Assembly (NCBI RefSeq): GCF_030813635.1
Contig: NZ_JAUSUM010000001.1
Span: 186,001 to 250,000 of the forward strand
Reading direction: 5' to 3'
Length of the DNA stretch: 64,000 bases
Source: Salibacterium salarium
Lineage (GTDB): Bacteria > Bacillota > Bacilli > Bacillales > Marinococcaceae
This document shows positions 27,853 through 37,887 of this stretch, piece by piece. The notes beneath the pieces were generated by a model. That model saw nothing but the letters and a program-made list of their open reading frames with translations, ran no database searches and was not told the origin of the DNA. Positions within the stretch are counted from its first letter, which is position 1, and each line of letters opens with the position of its first letter. Made by a program: the position numbers and the translations under genes.

Positions 27853-28395
27853 ATGGAAGGATGGATCGTGTTAAGTGGTATGGCGCTGGCATTAAGCATG
27901 GATGCTTTTTCTATGTCTTTAGCGGTCGCAATGAAAAAGACGAAATATATAAACAAAGCAACAACAGCTTTTATTGTTGGATTTTTTCATATGATGATGC
28001 CGTGTTTAGGATTATATGGAGGACGCTGGATTGCGACCTCGTTTGAAAAGCTGGCGCTAATAACAGGGGGCTGTCTGCTTCTTATTGTTGGATTACAAAT
28101 GATGTGGTCCGGGGCAAAGCATTCCGAAGAAAGCGATGTTGCCATCATTCCGCGCGGCATCGGTGTCTTGTTTTTTTCATTGCTCGTAAGTTTAGATAGT
28201 TTTTCGATTGGTATCACTCTCGGCATTTTAAATACATCACTTATAAAAGTTCTTCTATTGTTTGGAATGTTCAGCGCCGGTTTAACGTGGATAGGATTAA
28301 CGGTTGGAGGTCGATTGCAACATACCTTCGGACAATTCGGAGAAATTTTTGGAGGAATGATTTTACTAATTTTTGGTTTGAAACTTATCCTTTAA
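27853..28395 (+). CDS. mntP: Manganese efflux pump MntP
   Basis: 181 residues with six predicted membrane helices, the MntP (DUF204) family that exports Mn2+. Signature segments are ALSMDAFSMSLAVAM in the first helix and SLDSFSIGITLG in the fourth; the Asp residues in both repeats are the proposed metal-path residues. GGAAAGGAGAG precedes ATG 27853. The position after ywlC and before ywlE matches B. subtilis ywlD. No yybP-type manganese riboswitch was seen upstream. Confidence 0.92.
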   Translation: MEGWIVLSGMALALSMDAFSMSLAVAMKKTKYINKATTAFIVGFFHMMMPCLGLYGGRWIATSFEKLALITGGCLLLIVGLQMMWSGAKHSEESDVAIIPRGIGVLFFSLLVSLDSFSIGITLGILNTSLIKVLLLFGMFSAGLTWIGLTVGGRLQHTFGQFGEIFGGMILLIFGLKLIL

Positions 28396-28471
28396 AAGGG
28401 CAGATAAGCGTTTTATGATAAAATATATAGAAAGACTCAAAATCTGTTGATAAAAGGAAGGATCACGACTC

Positions 28472-28921
28472 ATGAAACATGTACTGTTTGTCTGTACGGG
28501 AAATACGTGTCGCAGCCCATTGGCAGAAGCACTTCTCCGAGCAAAAGGGGATGAAAATATAGAAGTGCAGTCGGCAGGAGTAGCCGCACATCCAGGAATG
28601 CTCGCATCAAAAGAAACAGAGGCAGTGTTAAAAGAGAGAGGTATTCCTTTTCGACATGCTTCCAGACCTTTGAATAAAGAGCGCATCGAGTGGGCCGATA
28701 TTATTTTAACAATGACAAAAAGTCATCACGAAATTGCTGTTCAAAACCATCCAGAAGCCGCCGATAAGATATTTACAATCAAAGAGTTTGCCGCGGATTC
28801 TGATGAAGCAGCAGGGGATATTATCGACCCGATTGGCGGGACAATGGAGACGTATCGGAAAACAGCAGAAGAGCTTGACCGAATCATGGACGCGGTACTC
28901 GATAAACTTAAACAATTGTAG
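28472..28921 (+). CDS. ywlE: Protein-arginine phosphatase YwlE
   Basis: 149 residues with the low-molecular-weight tyrosine phosphatase fold. The P-loop VCTGNTCRSPLAEA near residue 6 carries Cys and Arg for catalysis. Thr in CTGNTCR is the residue known to select phospho-arginine over phospho-tyrosine in YwlE. The general acid Asp is in IIDPIGGT near the C-terminus. It opposes the McsB arginine kinase and so regulates CtsR and ClpCP targeting. The locus order is the same as in B. subtilis. Confidence 0.93.
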   Translation: MKHVLFVCTGNTCRSPLAEALLRAKGDENIEVQSAGVAAHPGMLASKETEAVLKERGIPFRHASRPLNKERIEWADIILTMTKSHHEIAVQNHPEAADKIFTIKEFAADSDEAAGDIIDPIGGTMETYRKTAEELDRIMDAVLDKLKQL

Positions 28922-28941
28922 AAAGAAGGGTGTCGCGCGTG

Positions 28942-29303
28942 ATGCAACAGGAAAAAAAGTACAGCTTTAGTATCCGTAAGAAATTAGTACTTGGAATTAG
29001 TGCTTTGTCCGTTGTGACGTACGGAACGAGTGCGTTTTTTATTTTTATCTTAGGCGATATGATTCCAGAATCCTTGGGTATTTCCAAGGATGTATTTATT
29101 ATCGTAACGTTGATACTGGGATGGTTGTGGAGCGGTATCCTGGCGTTTCTGTCCGCCCCGGTCATTACAACGAAGTTAAAACGATTAGAGCATTCTGCTA
29201 GACAAGCAGCAGACGGGAATCTTGAAAAAGATGTGGAAGTACCCATGAACTTTCTAAACAAGCACAACAATTGAAAAAAACGATTGAAAAATTTACAACA
29301 TAA
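28942..29303 (+). pseudogene. Truncated, frameshifted chemoreceptor-like remnant
   Basis: The open frame encodes about 110 residues: a basic N-terminus, two hydrophobic segments (LVLGISALSVVTYGTSAFFIF and VFIIVTLILGWLWSGILAFL), then a HAMP-like stretch (APVITTKLKRLEHSARQAADGNL) that stops after MNFLNKHNN. In the next frame the same bases read SKQAQQLKKTIEKFTT before TAA at 29301, which looks like the coil that normally continues. The large signalling domain of a methyl-accepting protein is absent. It could instead be a small two-helix membrane protein. The start is uncertain (GTG 28939 or ATG 28942 behind GAAGGGTG). Confidence 0.6.
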
Positions 29304-29342
29304 CGAGAACATGAGAATATATATATAAAGGAGGCAGCAGTC

Positions 29343-29783
29343 ATGAAAGTAGCAATCGGTTCCGATCACGCAGGACATAGGTTGAAAGTAGAAGTTGTAA
29401 AAGTGTTGGAAGAAATGGATATAGAGATGGAAGATCACGGTTGTAACTGTGAAGAATCTGTAGATTATCCGGATTATGCGTTGCCTGTTGCCAAAGATGT
29501 TGTATCCGGTGACGTAGATAGAGGCATTTTGATTTGTGGGACAGGCATCGGCATATCTATTGCTGCAAACAAAATGAAGGGTGCTCGTTGTGCGCTCGTT
29601 CACGATGTATTTAGTGCAAAAGCGTCAAGAGCGCATAATAACAGCAACATTTTGGCAATGGGAGAGCGGGTTCTTGGACCAGGCCTTGCTGGTGAAATTG
29701 TAAAAGCCTGGCTTGAAACAGAATTCGAAGGCGGCCGCCACGCGACGCGAGTAGACAAAATGATGGCAATAGAGGAAGAATAA
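29343..29783 (+). CDS. rpiB: Ribose-5-phosphate isomerase B
   Basis: 146 residues of the RpiB/LacAB family, interconverting ribose-5-phosphate and ribulose-5-phosphate. Typical segments are VAIGSDHAGHRLK at the N-terminus, the anion-binding GILICGTGIGISIAANK with the catalytic-region Cys, and ARAHNNSNILAMGER. AAGGAGG lies about 8 nt before the ATG. With ywlG and glyA downstream it matches the B. subtilis ywlF neighbourhood. Confidence 0.94.
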   Translation: MKVAIGSDHAGHRLKVEVVKVLEEMDIEMEDHGCNCEESVDYPDYALPVAKDVVSGDVDRGILICGTGIGISIAANKMKGARCALVHDVFSAKASRAHNNSNILAMGERVLGPGLAGEIVKAWLETEFEGGRHATRVDKMMAIEEE

Positions 29784-29810
29784 AGGAACGGGTCCTCCGT
29801 TCTTTTTTTT
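29783..29810 (+). terminator. rpiB terminator
   Basis: GAACGG and CCGTTC stem with a short loop and a T8 tail directly after the rpiB stop codon. Confidence 0.8.
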
Positions 29811-29873
29811 AGCTCAGAAAGATTTTTCCTTCACACCTGCTTTTGTGATATCTTATAAAAGAGGTGATGACAA

Positions 29874-30440
29874 ATGAATCATCTAGTGGAACAATGGCAA
29901 GCGTCATTACAAAACTGTCTTAACGCACTACAACAGCAAACGACGTTAAACCAGAAGAAGCTTTTTGTTGTTGGTGCCAGTACAAGCGAAGTAGTGGGAA
30001 AGGACATTGGATCTGCCGGATCAGACGAAGCAGCAAAAGCATTATATGAGATTATCCGTTCGTTTCAACAAAACACGGGGGTCCACCTGGCATTTCAAGG
30101 TTGCGAACATATTAACCGTGCTCTCGTAGTTGAACGTGTTACAGCAGAGACCTTTAACCTTGAAGAAGTGACGGCTGTTCCGCATCGAAAAGCAGGCGGT
30201 GCGATGGCAACTCATGCCTATGCTTCCTTTACAGATCCGGTTGTAGTAGAACACCTTAAAGCGGACGCCGGTATTGATATTGGTGATACTTTTATAGGTA
30301 TGCATTTAAAACATGTTGCGGTGCCTATTCGAGCTGAAATAAATTCAATTGGGAAAGCACATGTTACGATGGCAAAAACAAGACCGAAATTAATCGGTGG
30401 CACAAGAGCAAAATATACAGATGAACATACAAAAACTTAA
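29874..30440 (+). CDS. ywlG: TIGR01440/DUF436 family protein YwlG
   Basis: 188 residues of the YwlG (DUF436, TIGR01440) family, conserved in Firmicutes between rpiB and glyA. Landmarks are LFVVGASTSEVVGKDIGSAGS, FQGCEHINRALVVER, AGGAMATHAY and HLKHVAVPIRAEINSIG. The family is unassigned; some authors note a thioredoxin/SGNH-like fold, but I cannot support a function. AGAGGTGATGA precedes the ATG by about 6 nt. Confidence 0.9.
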   Translation: MNHLVEQWQASLQNCLNALQQQTTLNQKKLFVVGASTSEVVGKDIGSAGSDEAAKALYEIIRSFQQNTGVHLAFQGCEHINRALVVERVTAETFNLEEVTAVPHRKAGGAMATHAYASFTDPVVVEHLKADAGIDIGDTFIGMHLKHVAVPIRAEINSIGKAHVTMAKTRPKLIGGTRAKYTDEHTKT

Positions 30441-30566
30441 TATTTCCCTCATTTTTTTGAATAAAATACGGGTTTAACTAAACCATCCATGTTACAATAA
30501 CCTCTGGATGATAAAATAATATATAAAGAACGAACGAGAGAGTTGGAGAGAAAGGAGTAACAAGAA

Positions 30567-31808
30567 ATGGAAACTATTAAAAATCAAGACCCTAGTGTAT
30601 TTGAAGCGATGCAGGACGAGCTTCAACGTCAACGGGACAAAATCGAATTAATTGCTTCCGAAAACTTTGTCAGCCAAGCAGTAATGGAGGCACAAGGTTC
30701 GGTGTTAACCAATAAATATGCGGAAGGTTATCCAGGACGCCGTTACTATGGCGGGTGTGAACATGTTGATGTCGTAGAGGACCTTGCCCGCGACCGCGCA
30801 AAAGAATTGTTTGGAGCAGAGCATGTTAACGTTCAAGCTCACTCTGGCGCCCAAGCCAACATGGCTGTGTATTATACCGCGCTTGAACCGGGAGATACGG
30901 TTCTCGGTATGAATCTTTCTCACGGTGGACACCTTACCCACGGAAGCCCTGTTAACTTCAGTGGGGTTCAGTACAATTTTGTTGATTATGGGGTGACAAA
31001 AGAAGACCAAGTTATTGATTATGAAGCTGTGCGGGAAGCTGCGAAAGAACATCAGCCAAAAATGATTGTAGCCGGAGCTAGTGCTTATCCTCGCGAAATC
31101 GACTTTAAAAAGTTCCGTGAAATCGCTGATGAAGTGGGAGCCTACCTAATGGTGGATATGGCTCATATCGCTGGATTGGTCGCTGCAGGAGTTCACCAAA
31201 ATCCAGTACCACATTCTCATTTTGTAACAACTACTACACACAAGACGTTGCGCGGGCCGCGTGGCGGACTAGTGATGTGTGAAGAACAATTTGCTAAGAA
31301 AATAGACAAAGCTATTTTCCCAGGATTACAAGGCGGTCCACTTATGCACGTGATTGCAGCAAAAGCTGTTTCCTTCGGGGAAGCTTTGACCGATGATTTC
31401 AAACAATATTCTAATAACATTGTGAAAAATTCAAAACGTTTAGGTGCTGCTTTGCAACATGCAGGTATCGATCTTGTGTCAGGCGGCTCCGACAATCATT
31501 TATTGCTGTTAGACCTGCAAAGTTTAGGTATTACAGGTAAAGTTGCGGAAAAAGCACTCGATGAAGTTGGTCTCACAACGAATAAAAACGCGATTCCATT
31601 CGACCCGGAAAGTCCGTTTGTAACAAGTGGGATCCGTATTGGAACTGCTGCGGTAACATCTAGAGGTTTTGGAGAAGAAGAAATGGATGAAATCGGTGCA
31701 GTGATGGCTCTTGCATTGAAAAATCATGAGGACGAAGAAACATTGAAAGAGGCTGCACGTCGTGTAGATGCTCTCACAGACAAGTTTCCAATGTATCCGA
31801 ATCTATAA
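30567..31808 (+). CDS. glyA: Serine hydroxymethyltransferase
   Basis: 413 residues. A PLP enzyme converting serine and tetrahydrofolate to glycine and methylene-THF. It shows [18 protein letters not shown] and [20 protein letters not shown]. The PLP Lys lies in [14 protein letters not shown] near residue 226, and [13 protein letters not shown] comes later. The length equals the Bacillus enzyme. GAAAGGAG lies upstream of the ATG. I did not find a clear PurBox in the 120 bases upstream. Confidence 0.97.
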   Translation: METIKNQDPSVFEAMQDELQRQRDKIELIASENFVSQAVMEAQGSVLTNKYAEGYPGRRYYGGCEHVDVVEDLARDRAKELFGAEHVNVQAHSGAQANMAVYYTALEPGDTVLGMNLSHGGHLTHGSPVNFSGVQYNFVDYGVTKEDQVIDYEAVREAAKEHQPKMIVAGASAYPREIDFKKFREIADEVGAYLMVDMAHIAGLVAAGVHQNPVPHSHFVTTTTHKTLRGPRGGLVMCEEQFAKKIDKAIFPGLQGGPLMHVIAAKAVSFGEALTDDFKQYSNNIVKNSKRLGAALQHAGIDLVSGGSDNHLLLLDLQSLGITGKVAEKALDEVGLTTNKNAIPFDPESPFVTSGIRIGTAAVTSRGFGEEEMDEIGAVMALALKNHEDEETLKEAARRVDALTDKFPMYPNL

Positions 31809-31819
31809 ATAACAATAAC

Positions 31820-31855
31820 TGCTGTCCTTCTAATTTTTGGAGGACAGCTTTTTTA
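31820..31855 (+). terminator. glyA terminator
   Basis: GCTGTCCT and AGGACAGC form an 8-bp stem with a loop of about 12 nt and T6 afterwards. Confidence 0.9.
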
Positions 31856-31859
31856 TATG

Positions 31860-32089
31860 ATGCTGCGGGTAAGGGAAAAGCATGAGTTTGAGGACTCAAG
31901 CAGGATGCTGGTCCGTTCGGTTTGCCTCAGGATGTACCGCATCCTCCTTCAGAGAGGCGATGCCCGCGGCAAAGGAGACATGGCGATTCGCAGGGAGCCG
32001 ATGTCGTTCTTGTGTTCTGGACTGAAAGCTCCCCATCTAAAGCGGATGCGGAAAGAAAACATTCTTACGAGATTCCGTTTTTATTAGGA
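31860..32089. repeat. Dispersed intergenic repeat, family R1
   Basis: A 230-bp block without a real gene. It contains AAAAGCATGAG-TTGAGGACTC, GAGGCGATGCCCGCGGCAAAGG, CCCATCTAAAGCGGATGCGGAAAGAA and ends in AGATTCCGTTTTTATTAGGA. The last parts match the blocks at 6700-6783 and 48810-48890. It directly abuts the element at 32090, just as the 48770 block abuts the element at 48891. Confidence 0.6.
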
Positions 32090-32242
32090 CAAATCAATGT
32101 TGAAAATGTCCGTAGTGAGATTTTGGAGGACAAATAAAAGGTAAATGAAAAACGTTTTGTCCCGAATACAATCCAAGACAAAACGTAACGAAAATCGGTG
32201 TGAAATGTCCTGAATCTTTATCATGCGAGACATTTCAGGGGA
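32090..32242. repeat. Dispersed 150-165 bp element, copy 1 (family B)
   Basis: Matches 48891-49055 almost throughout. Shared blocks include CAAATCAATGTTGAAAATGTC, TTTTGGAGGACAA-TAAAAGGTA, GACAAAACGTAA-GAAAAT and GAAATGTCCTGAATCTTTATC. The 3' end folds as GAAATGTC / GACATTTC with a 19-nt loop, and this stem is conserved in both copies. Non-coding. Confidence 0.75.
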
Positions 32243-32334
32243 AGGACTGTCTTGAAAAGGGATGTAAAGGAAGAACTAGAGGTACAGGCGAACAATCATT
32301 GGATAAAAGATGAAATGACTTTGAATTGTCAAAA

Positions 32335-32462
32335 TAACGCTATTCTTGAATAGCGTCTTGGGGATGGCGGTACGCAGTCGCAGGACTGAACTTCGATGCT
32401 TTTACGCATGGAGGACGTGCGTTGGGCAGAAGGTAAACTTTAGTAACCAGATTCCGAATTAT
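32335..32462. repeat. Dispersed intergenic repeat fragment (family R1)
   Basis: Non-coding block with ATTCTTGAATAGCG inverted repeat (CGCTATTC-TTGAATAGCG), GGATGGCGGTACGCAGTCGC and TAGTAACCAGATTCCG. The last phrase echoes GGTTACCAGATTCCG near 6766. It is separated from the upp start by about 165 bases that presumably carry the upp promoter. Confidence 0.45.
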
Positions 32463-32628
32463 ATGCTGTTTTTGTATGTGAAAAAATAATCAGAATCGTT
32501 CTGCTTTTCGTCAGGTCTTGAAGGGAATTTTGTTTTTCTGTAGAATTTCAAAAGATGACGTTAGTCCGTTTTACTATACATCAATTTATTATCTCCCGGG
32601 ACGACCCGGTATAAAGGAGCCAAGCATT

Positions 32629-33258
32629 ATGGGAAAAGTACATGTATTAGATCATCCGTTGATTCAACATAAGTTAACATTTATACGAGACGTTTCTACA
32701 GGGACAAAAGAATTTCGTGAACTCGTGGATGAAGTATCGACATTGATGGCTTTTGAAATTACACGCCATCTGCAGTTACAGGAAGTAACGGTTGAAACCC
32801 CTGTCGGTCCGGCTCAGTCTAATACACTTGCTGGGAAGAAACTAGGGATTGTTCCTATATTACGTGCGGGCCTTGGTATGTCTGACGGTATTTTAAAATT
32901 AATTCCGGCAGCCAAAGTGGGTCATGTAGGCTTGTACCGTGATCCAGAAACGTTAAAGCCGGTCGAATATTATGTGAAACTTCCAAGTGACGTGGAAGAG
33001 CGGGAGTTTATTGTCGTTGACCCGATGCTTGCTACTGGTGGATCTGCAGTAGATGCGATTTCGAGTTTGAAAAAACGCGGTGCAACTAACATTAAGTTGA
33101 TGTGTTTAATCGCTGCTCCTGAAGGAGTGGACGAGGTTCAAAAGGCACATACCGATGTTGATATTTATCTTGCTTCACTTGATGAGAAGTTAAATGACAA
33201 AGGCTACATCGTGCCAGGTCTTGGCGATGCTGGTGATCGTTTGTTCGGTACAAAATAA
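32629..33258 (+). CDS. upp: Uracil phosphoribosyltransferase
   Basis: 209 residues. Salvages uracil with PRPP to [22 protein letters not shown] at the N-terminus, [13 protein letters not shown], the PRPP loop [16 protein letters not shown], and the uracil-binding end [24 protein letters not shown] lies 9 nt before the ATG at 32629; longer in-frame readings lack a ribosome site. A compact CCGGG-ACGA-CCCGG hairpin at 32596-32609 sits just before the ribosome site and may affect translation. Confidence 0.97.
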   Translation: MGKVHVLDHPLIQHKLTFIRDVSTGTKEFRELVDEVSTLMAFEITRHLQLQEVTVETPVGPAQSNTLAGKKLGIVPILRAGLGMSDGILKLIPAAKVGHVGLYRDPETLKPVEYYVKLPSDVEEREFIVVDPMLATGGSAVDAISSLKKRGATNIKLMCLIAAPEGVDEVQKAHTDVDIYLASLDEKLNDKGYIVPGLGDAGDRLFGTK

Positions 33259-33267
33259 ACTTATTTA

Positions 33268-33298
33268 TGCTTCAGCCATGCGCTGAAGCATTTTTTTT
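33268..33298 (+). terminator. upp terminator
   Basis: ATGCTTCAG and CTGAAGCAT form a perfect 9-bp stem with a 7-nt loop and T8 tail. Confidence 0.9.
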
Positions 33299-33305
33299 AG
33301 GCCTC

Positions 33306-33380
33306 TACAATTAAATGTTGGGGTTTTGGGATCTAACTCCAGCGCCCATATTTTTCTTCACGGAGATGTGTTGCGTTTGC
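33306..33380. repeat. Dispersed intergenic repeat fragment (family R1)
   Basis: AAATGTTGG-GTTTT-GGATC followed by TAACTCCAGCGCC repeats the phrase found at 5346-5385. Non-coding; lies between upp and the subtilase gene. Confidence 0.5.
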
Positions 33381-33457
33381 TCGATTGTTTAAACCGATTG
33401 CATAATTTTAATCTCCTGCCGCAACCTAAGAACAAGAAGAGGACAGGAGGAACGACG

Positions 33458-35725
33458 ATGGGAACAGAATGTCAAAGAATTATATATGCCATAATATGTG
33501 CAATTTTTATAATGTTTATTGGAATCTCCTCTGTTTCCCATGCTGAAATAAAAGATGATACAACGACGACAGCTATTGTTGCTGTGCAGGATGACGAAAC
33601 CATTCATAACGTCCGGCACCGATTAAAAGAGACCATTCCAACTATCTCCTTTCTTGACACGTACGAAAAAGCCTTCCGCGGACTAGCGGTGGAAGTGAAA
33701 AAAACGGAGGTAGAGCAGCTTTCTACTATAAAAGGCGTCAAACGGGCAGATCAATCTGTCTCTTATAAAGCTGAAATAAATGATAGTGTCCCCTTCATAG
33801 GGGCAGAATCGATTCGGGGCAACTTGGATCAACGTGGGTTTCGTTTAAGTGGAAAAGGAGTAAAGGTAGGAATTATTGATACAGGAATTGATTATCACCA
33901 TCCTGATCTTGCTCGGAATTTTAAAGGGGGCTATGACTTTGTTGATAGAGATGACGATCCTCTTGAAGGCAAAGATAATAGAGGAACAAAAACCATGCAT
34001 GGAACCCATGTAGCAGGAATCATAGCTGCAAATGGGTCAGTGCGCGGGGTAGCGCCCGAAGCAGAGCTTTACATGTATCGCGCCCTAGGACCTGGTGGGC
34101 AAGGTTCGACCGAACAAATTCTAGCCGCTGTTGAAAAAGCAATAAACGATGACATGGATGTACTGAATTTGTCATTGGGAAGCCCAATCAATGGTCCGGA
34201 TTGGCCGACAAGTGAGGCGTTGGATAAAGCAGCAGAGAACGGAGTTGTTGCCGTAACGTCAAGTGGAAACAGCGGACCATCCATGTGGAGTGTTGGTTCG
34301 CCGGGAACGTCAGATAAAGCGATATCGGTAGGGGCGTCCATCCCCCCCCTTCATATGCCTAAACTAACACTGTTTCATACACCGGAACTTTCGATTGACT
34401 TACAGCCCATACAAGGAACGAGTCCGTGGGAATTCAAACGAGATTTACAGTTAGTAGATGGAGGTCTTGGTTTAGAAGAAGATGTGGAATCGGTAAGAGG
34501 TAAAGCTGTATTAATTGAACGTGGCGGTATTCCTTTAGTACGTAAAATTGTGAATGCGCGAAAAGCAGGAGCAGATGCGGTAATTATTTATAATAATGTC
34601 GCCGGTTCTTTTTCAGCAAAAACAAATGATGTACAGCCATTACCTGCTATTACGATCTCAAGAGATCACGGCGAACAACTTCGTCAAGCGTTGGAAGAAC
34701 AACAGGAAAAGGAAAAGCCAACGGTTTTACGAACAATTTTACAAGAAGAAACAGATCATATGGCGTTTTTCAGTTCGCGTGGTCCAGTGACCCGTTCTTG
34801 GAAAATCAAGCCAGACATTGTAGCCCCAGGTGTAGATATTGATAGTACGGTACCTGAGGGATATATGGCTTTGAATGGCACAAGCATGGCAGCCCCGCAC
34901 ATTGCAGGTGCCGCAGCACTGGTGAAACAAGCTCATCCGAACTGGAAACCTGATCAGATTAAAGCTGTATTGATGAATACCGCTGTCTCCCTTACGGATG
35001 AAACAGGTAGTGAATACCCTCCCTTCGCGCAGGGAGCAGGAAGAGTGGATGTAAAAAAAGCGTTGACGGCAGAAACAATCGTGCAGCCGGGGACGTTATC
35101 ATTTGGAGTGTGGCCGTTGGGTGAAAAAGAAACTGTTCACAAGCAAACCGTGGTGGTAGAAAATCATTCCAACCGTGAACGCTCTTACTCTTTTCAAACC
35201 GACATGGAACCATTTCTTGGTGTACGCTGGCATATGCCAAAAAGCGTAACGTTAAAACCAGGAGAAAAAAAGGAAACAACGATACAAGTACAAGTGGATC
35301 CTAGCGTAGTGGACTATAATAGGCTTCATGGTAATGTGATTGTAAAAGGAGGGAAGGAAGACATCAACATTCCGTATTTGTTATTTATCAATGAACCAGA
35401 ATATCCTCGAATCGGGGCGTTTGACTTACAGCCAAATGGAAGAGAGTCTGGTTTCCGTTATGAAGTGTATATGCCGGGGGGAGCAGAAGAATTTGAGATT
35501 GCATTATATGACCCGGATACGTTTGCATTTCTTGGCATTCTTGACCAACATAAAAATGTAAAATCGGGATTGTTCGAGCATTATTTAAAACAAGAAGATA
35601 TTTCTGTACCGGAAGGACTTTACCGTGCCGTCGTGTATGCCAAAACGGGAGACAAAGAAGAAACATTCGAAACGTTCATCACCCTTCAGTCAAAACGAAT
35701 GAATAATCCGCATCCCGCGCGTTAA
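33458..35725 (+). CDS. Vpr-like secreted subtilisin-family serine protease
   Basis: 755 residues. A signal peptide (hydrophobic core IIYAIICAIFIMFIGIS, likely cut after SHA) precedes an I9-type inhibitor propeptide. The S8 catalytic domain has Asp in IIDTGIDYHHPDL, His in MHGTHVAGIIA and Ser in LNGTSMAAPHIAG. A PA domain is inserted before the Ser (from about residue 300, including ADAVIIYNN). A C-terminal Fn3-like domain follows. This architecture is that of Vpr, an extracellular protease. AGGAGGA precedes ATG 33458. It sits between upp and atp, which is not where vpr lies in B. subtilis, so it was inserted or relocated. Confidence 0.9.
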   Translation: MGTECQRIIYAIICAIFIMFIGISSVSHAEIKDDTTTTAIVAVQDDETIHNVRHRLKETIPTISFLDTYEKAFRGLAVEVKKTEVEQLSTIKGVKRADQSVSYKAEINDSVPFIGAESIRGNLDQRGFRLSGKGVKVGIIDTGIDYHHPDLARNFKGGYDFVDRDDDPLEGKDNRGTKTMHGTHVAGIIAANGSVRGVAPEAELYMYRALGPGGQGSTEQILAAVEKAINDDMDVLNLSLGSPINGPDWPTSEALDKAAENGVVAVTSSGNSGPSMWSVGSPGTSDKAISVGASIPPLHMPKLTLFHTPELSIDLQPIQGTSPWEFKRDLQLVDGGLGLEEDVESVRGKAVLIERGGIPLVRKIVNARKAGADAVIIYNNVAGSFSAKTNDVQPLPAITISRDHGEQLRQALEEQQEKEKPTVLRTILQEETDHMAFFSSRGPVTRSWKIKPDIVAPGVDIDSTVPEGYMALNGTSMAAPHIAGAAALVKQAHPNWKPDQIKAVLMNTAVSLTDETGSEYPPFAQGAGRVDVKKALTAETIVQPGTLSFGVWPLGEKETVHKQTVVVENHSNRERSYSFQTDMEPFLGVRWHMPKSVTLKPGEKKETTIQVQVDPSVVDYNRLHGNVIVKGGKEDINIPYLLFINEPEYPRIGAFDLQPNGRESGFRYEVYMPGGAEEFEIALYDPDTFAFLGILDQHKNVKSGLFEHYLKQEDISVPEGLYRAVVYAKTGDKEETFETFITLQSKRMNNPHPAR

Positions 35726-35745
35726 AGATGATTCGCGGGATTTTG
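35712..35745 (+). terminator. Terminator overlapping the protease stop codon
   Basis: ATCCCGCG and CGCGGGAT form a perfect 8-bp stem whose 5' arm is in the last codons of the protease gene; TTTTGTGT follows. Confidence 0.65.
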
Positions 35746-36078
35746 TGTCTATCAACGGTAAGGAGTTCTAACTTCCTTGTTAACGTTATAATGTTTCCGC
35801 TTACATCGTTTAAATTGTCACTTAATGGACACAAACTCCAAAAGCTTAGAATGCCTGATATGAAAGGTGTTTTTCTTTTTTTAAGCATTGACATTAGGAG
35901 TGGGCTATTGTACGATGACTAAGGGAATGTGAGAGGGTTTACATATTACGACATGCTTGATTATTCTGAATACTTCCGTTGGTCATTTACAAACGATTTG
36001 TTTTGATGTCGAATGAATGTCGTGAACCTTGTAGTGTGACACCCTTTAAACCCAATATAAAAACGGACGGATGCTGGT
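35746..36078 (+). promoter_or_regulatory. atp operon promoter region
   Basis: A 330-base gap without a gene. A perfect TTGACA at 35888-35893, 17 bases, then TACGAT at 35911-35916 is the best sigma-A promoter candidate, giving a leader of about 155 nt before the first atp gene. A second, weaker TTTACA / TATTCT pair starts at 35938. No terminator or known riboswitch is seen in the leader. Confidence 0.55.
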
Positions 36079-36309
36079 ATGACAGATAAGCGGAAACCTC
36101 AGAAGCCGTTTCAGTCCATGGTTCTTTCATCAGCTGTTCTATCCTATCTTGTTGGTCCTATTTTAGCAGGAATTTTTGGGGGAAGATGGTTAGATGAAAA
36201 ACTAGCAACAGATCCTCTTTTTATGATTATTGGTTTATTTGTTGGACTAGGAGGCGGAATCTATGGTCTCGTTCGTCTGCTCGGTCATTATTTAGGGGAT
36301 GAAAAGTAG
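36079..36309 (+). CDS. atpZ: AtpZ/AtpI-family small membrane protein
   Basis: 76 residues: a polar N-terminus, then two hydrophobic helices (VLSYLVGPILAGIFGGRWL and FMIIGLFVGLGGGIYGLVRLL). This is the AtpZ/AtpI (DUF4175-like, AtpR-related) family, often the first gene of Bacillus atp operons. The proteins are linked to divalent cation supply or assembly of the ATP synthase. The stop codon is 2 bases before the next ATG, so it is tightly coupled to atpI. Confidence 0.8.
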   Translation: MTDKRKPQKPFQSMVLSSAVLSYLVGPILAGIFGGRWLDEKLATDPLFMIIGLFVGLGGGIYGLVRLLGHYLGDEK

Positions 36310-36311
36310 GA

Positions 36312-36695
36312 ATGAAAAGCTTTGGGGCACATATTAAACGCTATGTCCAGTTGACGTTCTATGTATTTATTTTTTATTTGCTTGGATGGGGTTTCACTCC
36401 ATACAGCGAATTGTTTTTCAGTCTTGGGGTTGGGGCGGTTATAGGACTTTACAACATGTGGAGTATGTACCGTGATGTGAAAAAAATTGGCGACGCCGCT
36501 GAAAAACAAAAGCAGGCTTTTACGTTCGGAATGTTACCAAGGATGGCGACAGGGGTTCTCGCTGCTATTCTGATCGTCCGTTTTCCTGAATATTTTCATA
36601 TTGCAGGACTTGTTGCCGGGATAATGACACCTTACATTATCATTCTTCTTCACTCCTTGTTAAAAGGGACAAGCAGCAAGGATAGTATGCAATAA
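36312..36695 (+). CDS. atpI: ATP synthase subunit I
   Basis: 127 residues with four hydrophobic segments, the AtpI assembly factor that helps form the c-ring in many bacteria. Segments such as YVFIFYLLGWGFTPY, FSLGVGAVIGLYNMW and ILIVRFPEYFHIAGLVAG fit the family. It lies 2 bases after atpZ and about 80 bases before atpB, in the standard order. Confidence 0.85.
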   Translation: MKSFGAHIKRYVQLTFYVFIFYLLGWGFTPYSELFFSLGVGAVIGLYNMWSMYRDVKKIGDAAEKQKQAFTFGMLPRMATGVLAAILIVRFPEYFHIAGLVAGIMTPYIIILLHSLLKGTSSKDSMQ

Positions 36696-36758
36696 TATTG
36701 AGAAACAAAGAGCGAAGAAGCGGCAACAGGAAGAAGTAAGCTTGCAGATTAACAGTAA

Positions 36759-37502
<744 letters not shown>

Positions 37503-37561
37503 GAAATGACTTTTGAACTTTAGCACAACCTATTTTAATGATAGTGAAAAACACAATTTAG

Positions 37562-37795
<234 letters not shown>

Positions 37796-37821
37796 CGGCG
37801 CCGTCTAATCGTTAGTTGTTA

Positions 37822-37853
37822 ATGGCGAAGTCCGTTTCACGACACTTCGCCAT
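37822..37853 (+). other. Intercistronic hairpin between atpE and atpF
   Basis: TGGCGAAGT and ACTTCGCCA form a perfect 9-bp stem with a loop of about 12 nt. It is followed by TTCCTTTTG, only a weak T run. In atp operons such hairpins after atpE are thought to protect or process the mRNA, because the c subunit is needed in excess. Confidence 0.6.
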
Positions 37854-37887
37854 TCCTTTTGTATAACAGCCGAAAGGAGTGAAATCC

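Noticed and set aside
31857-32137. Two overlapping forward frames of 70-76 codons between glyA and upp
   Set aside because: Both lie in the R1/B repeat elements, and the second copy of those elements does not keep the frames open.
35728-35922. A 64-codon forward frame upstream of the atp operon
   Set aside because: Overlaps the protease terminator and the best atp promoter; no ribosome site.
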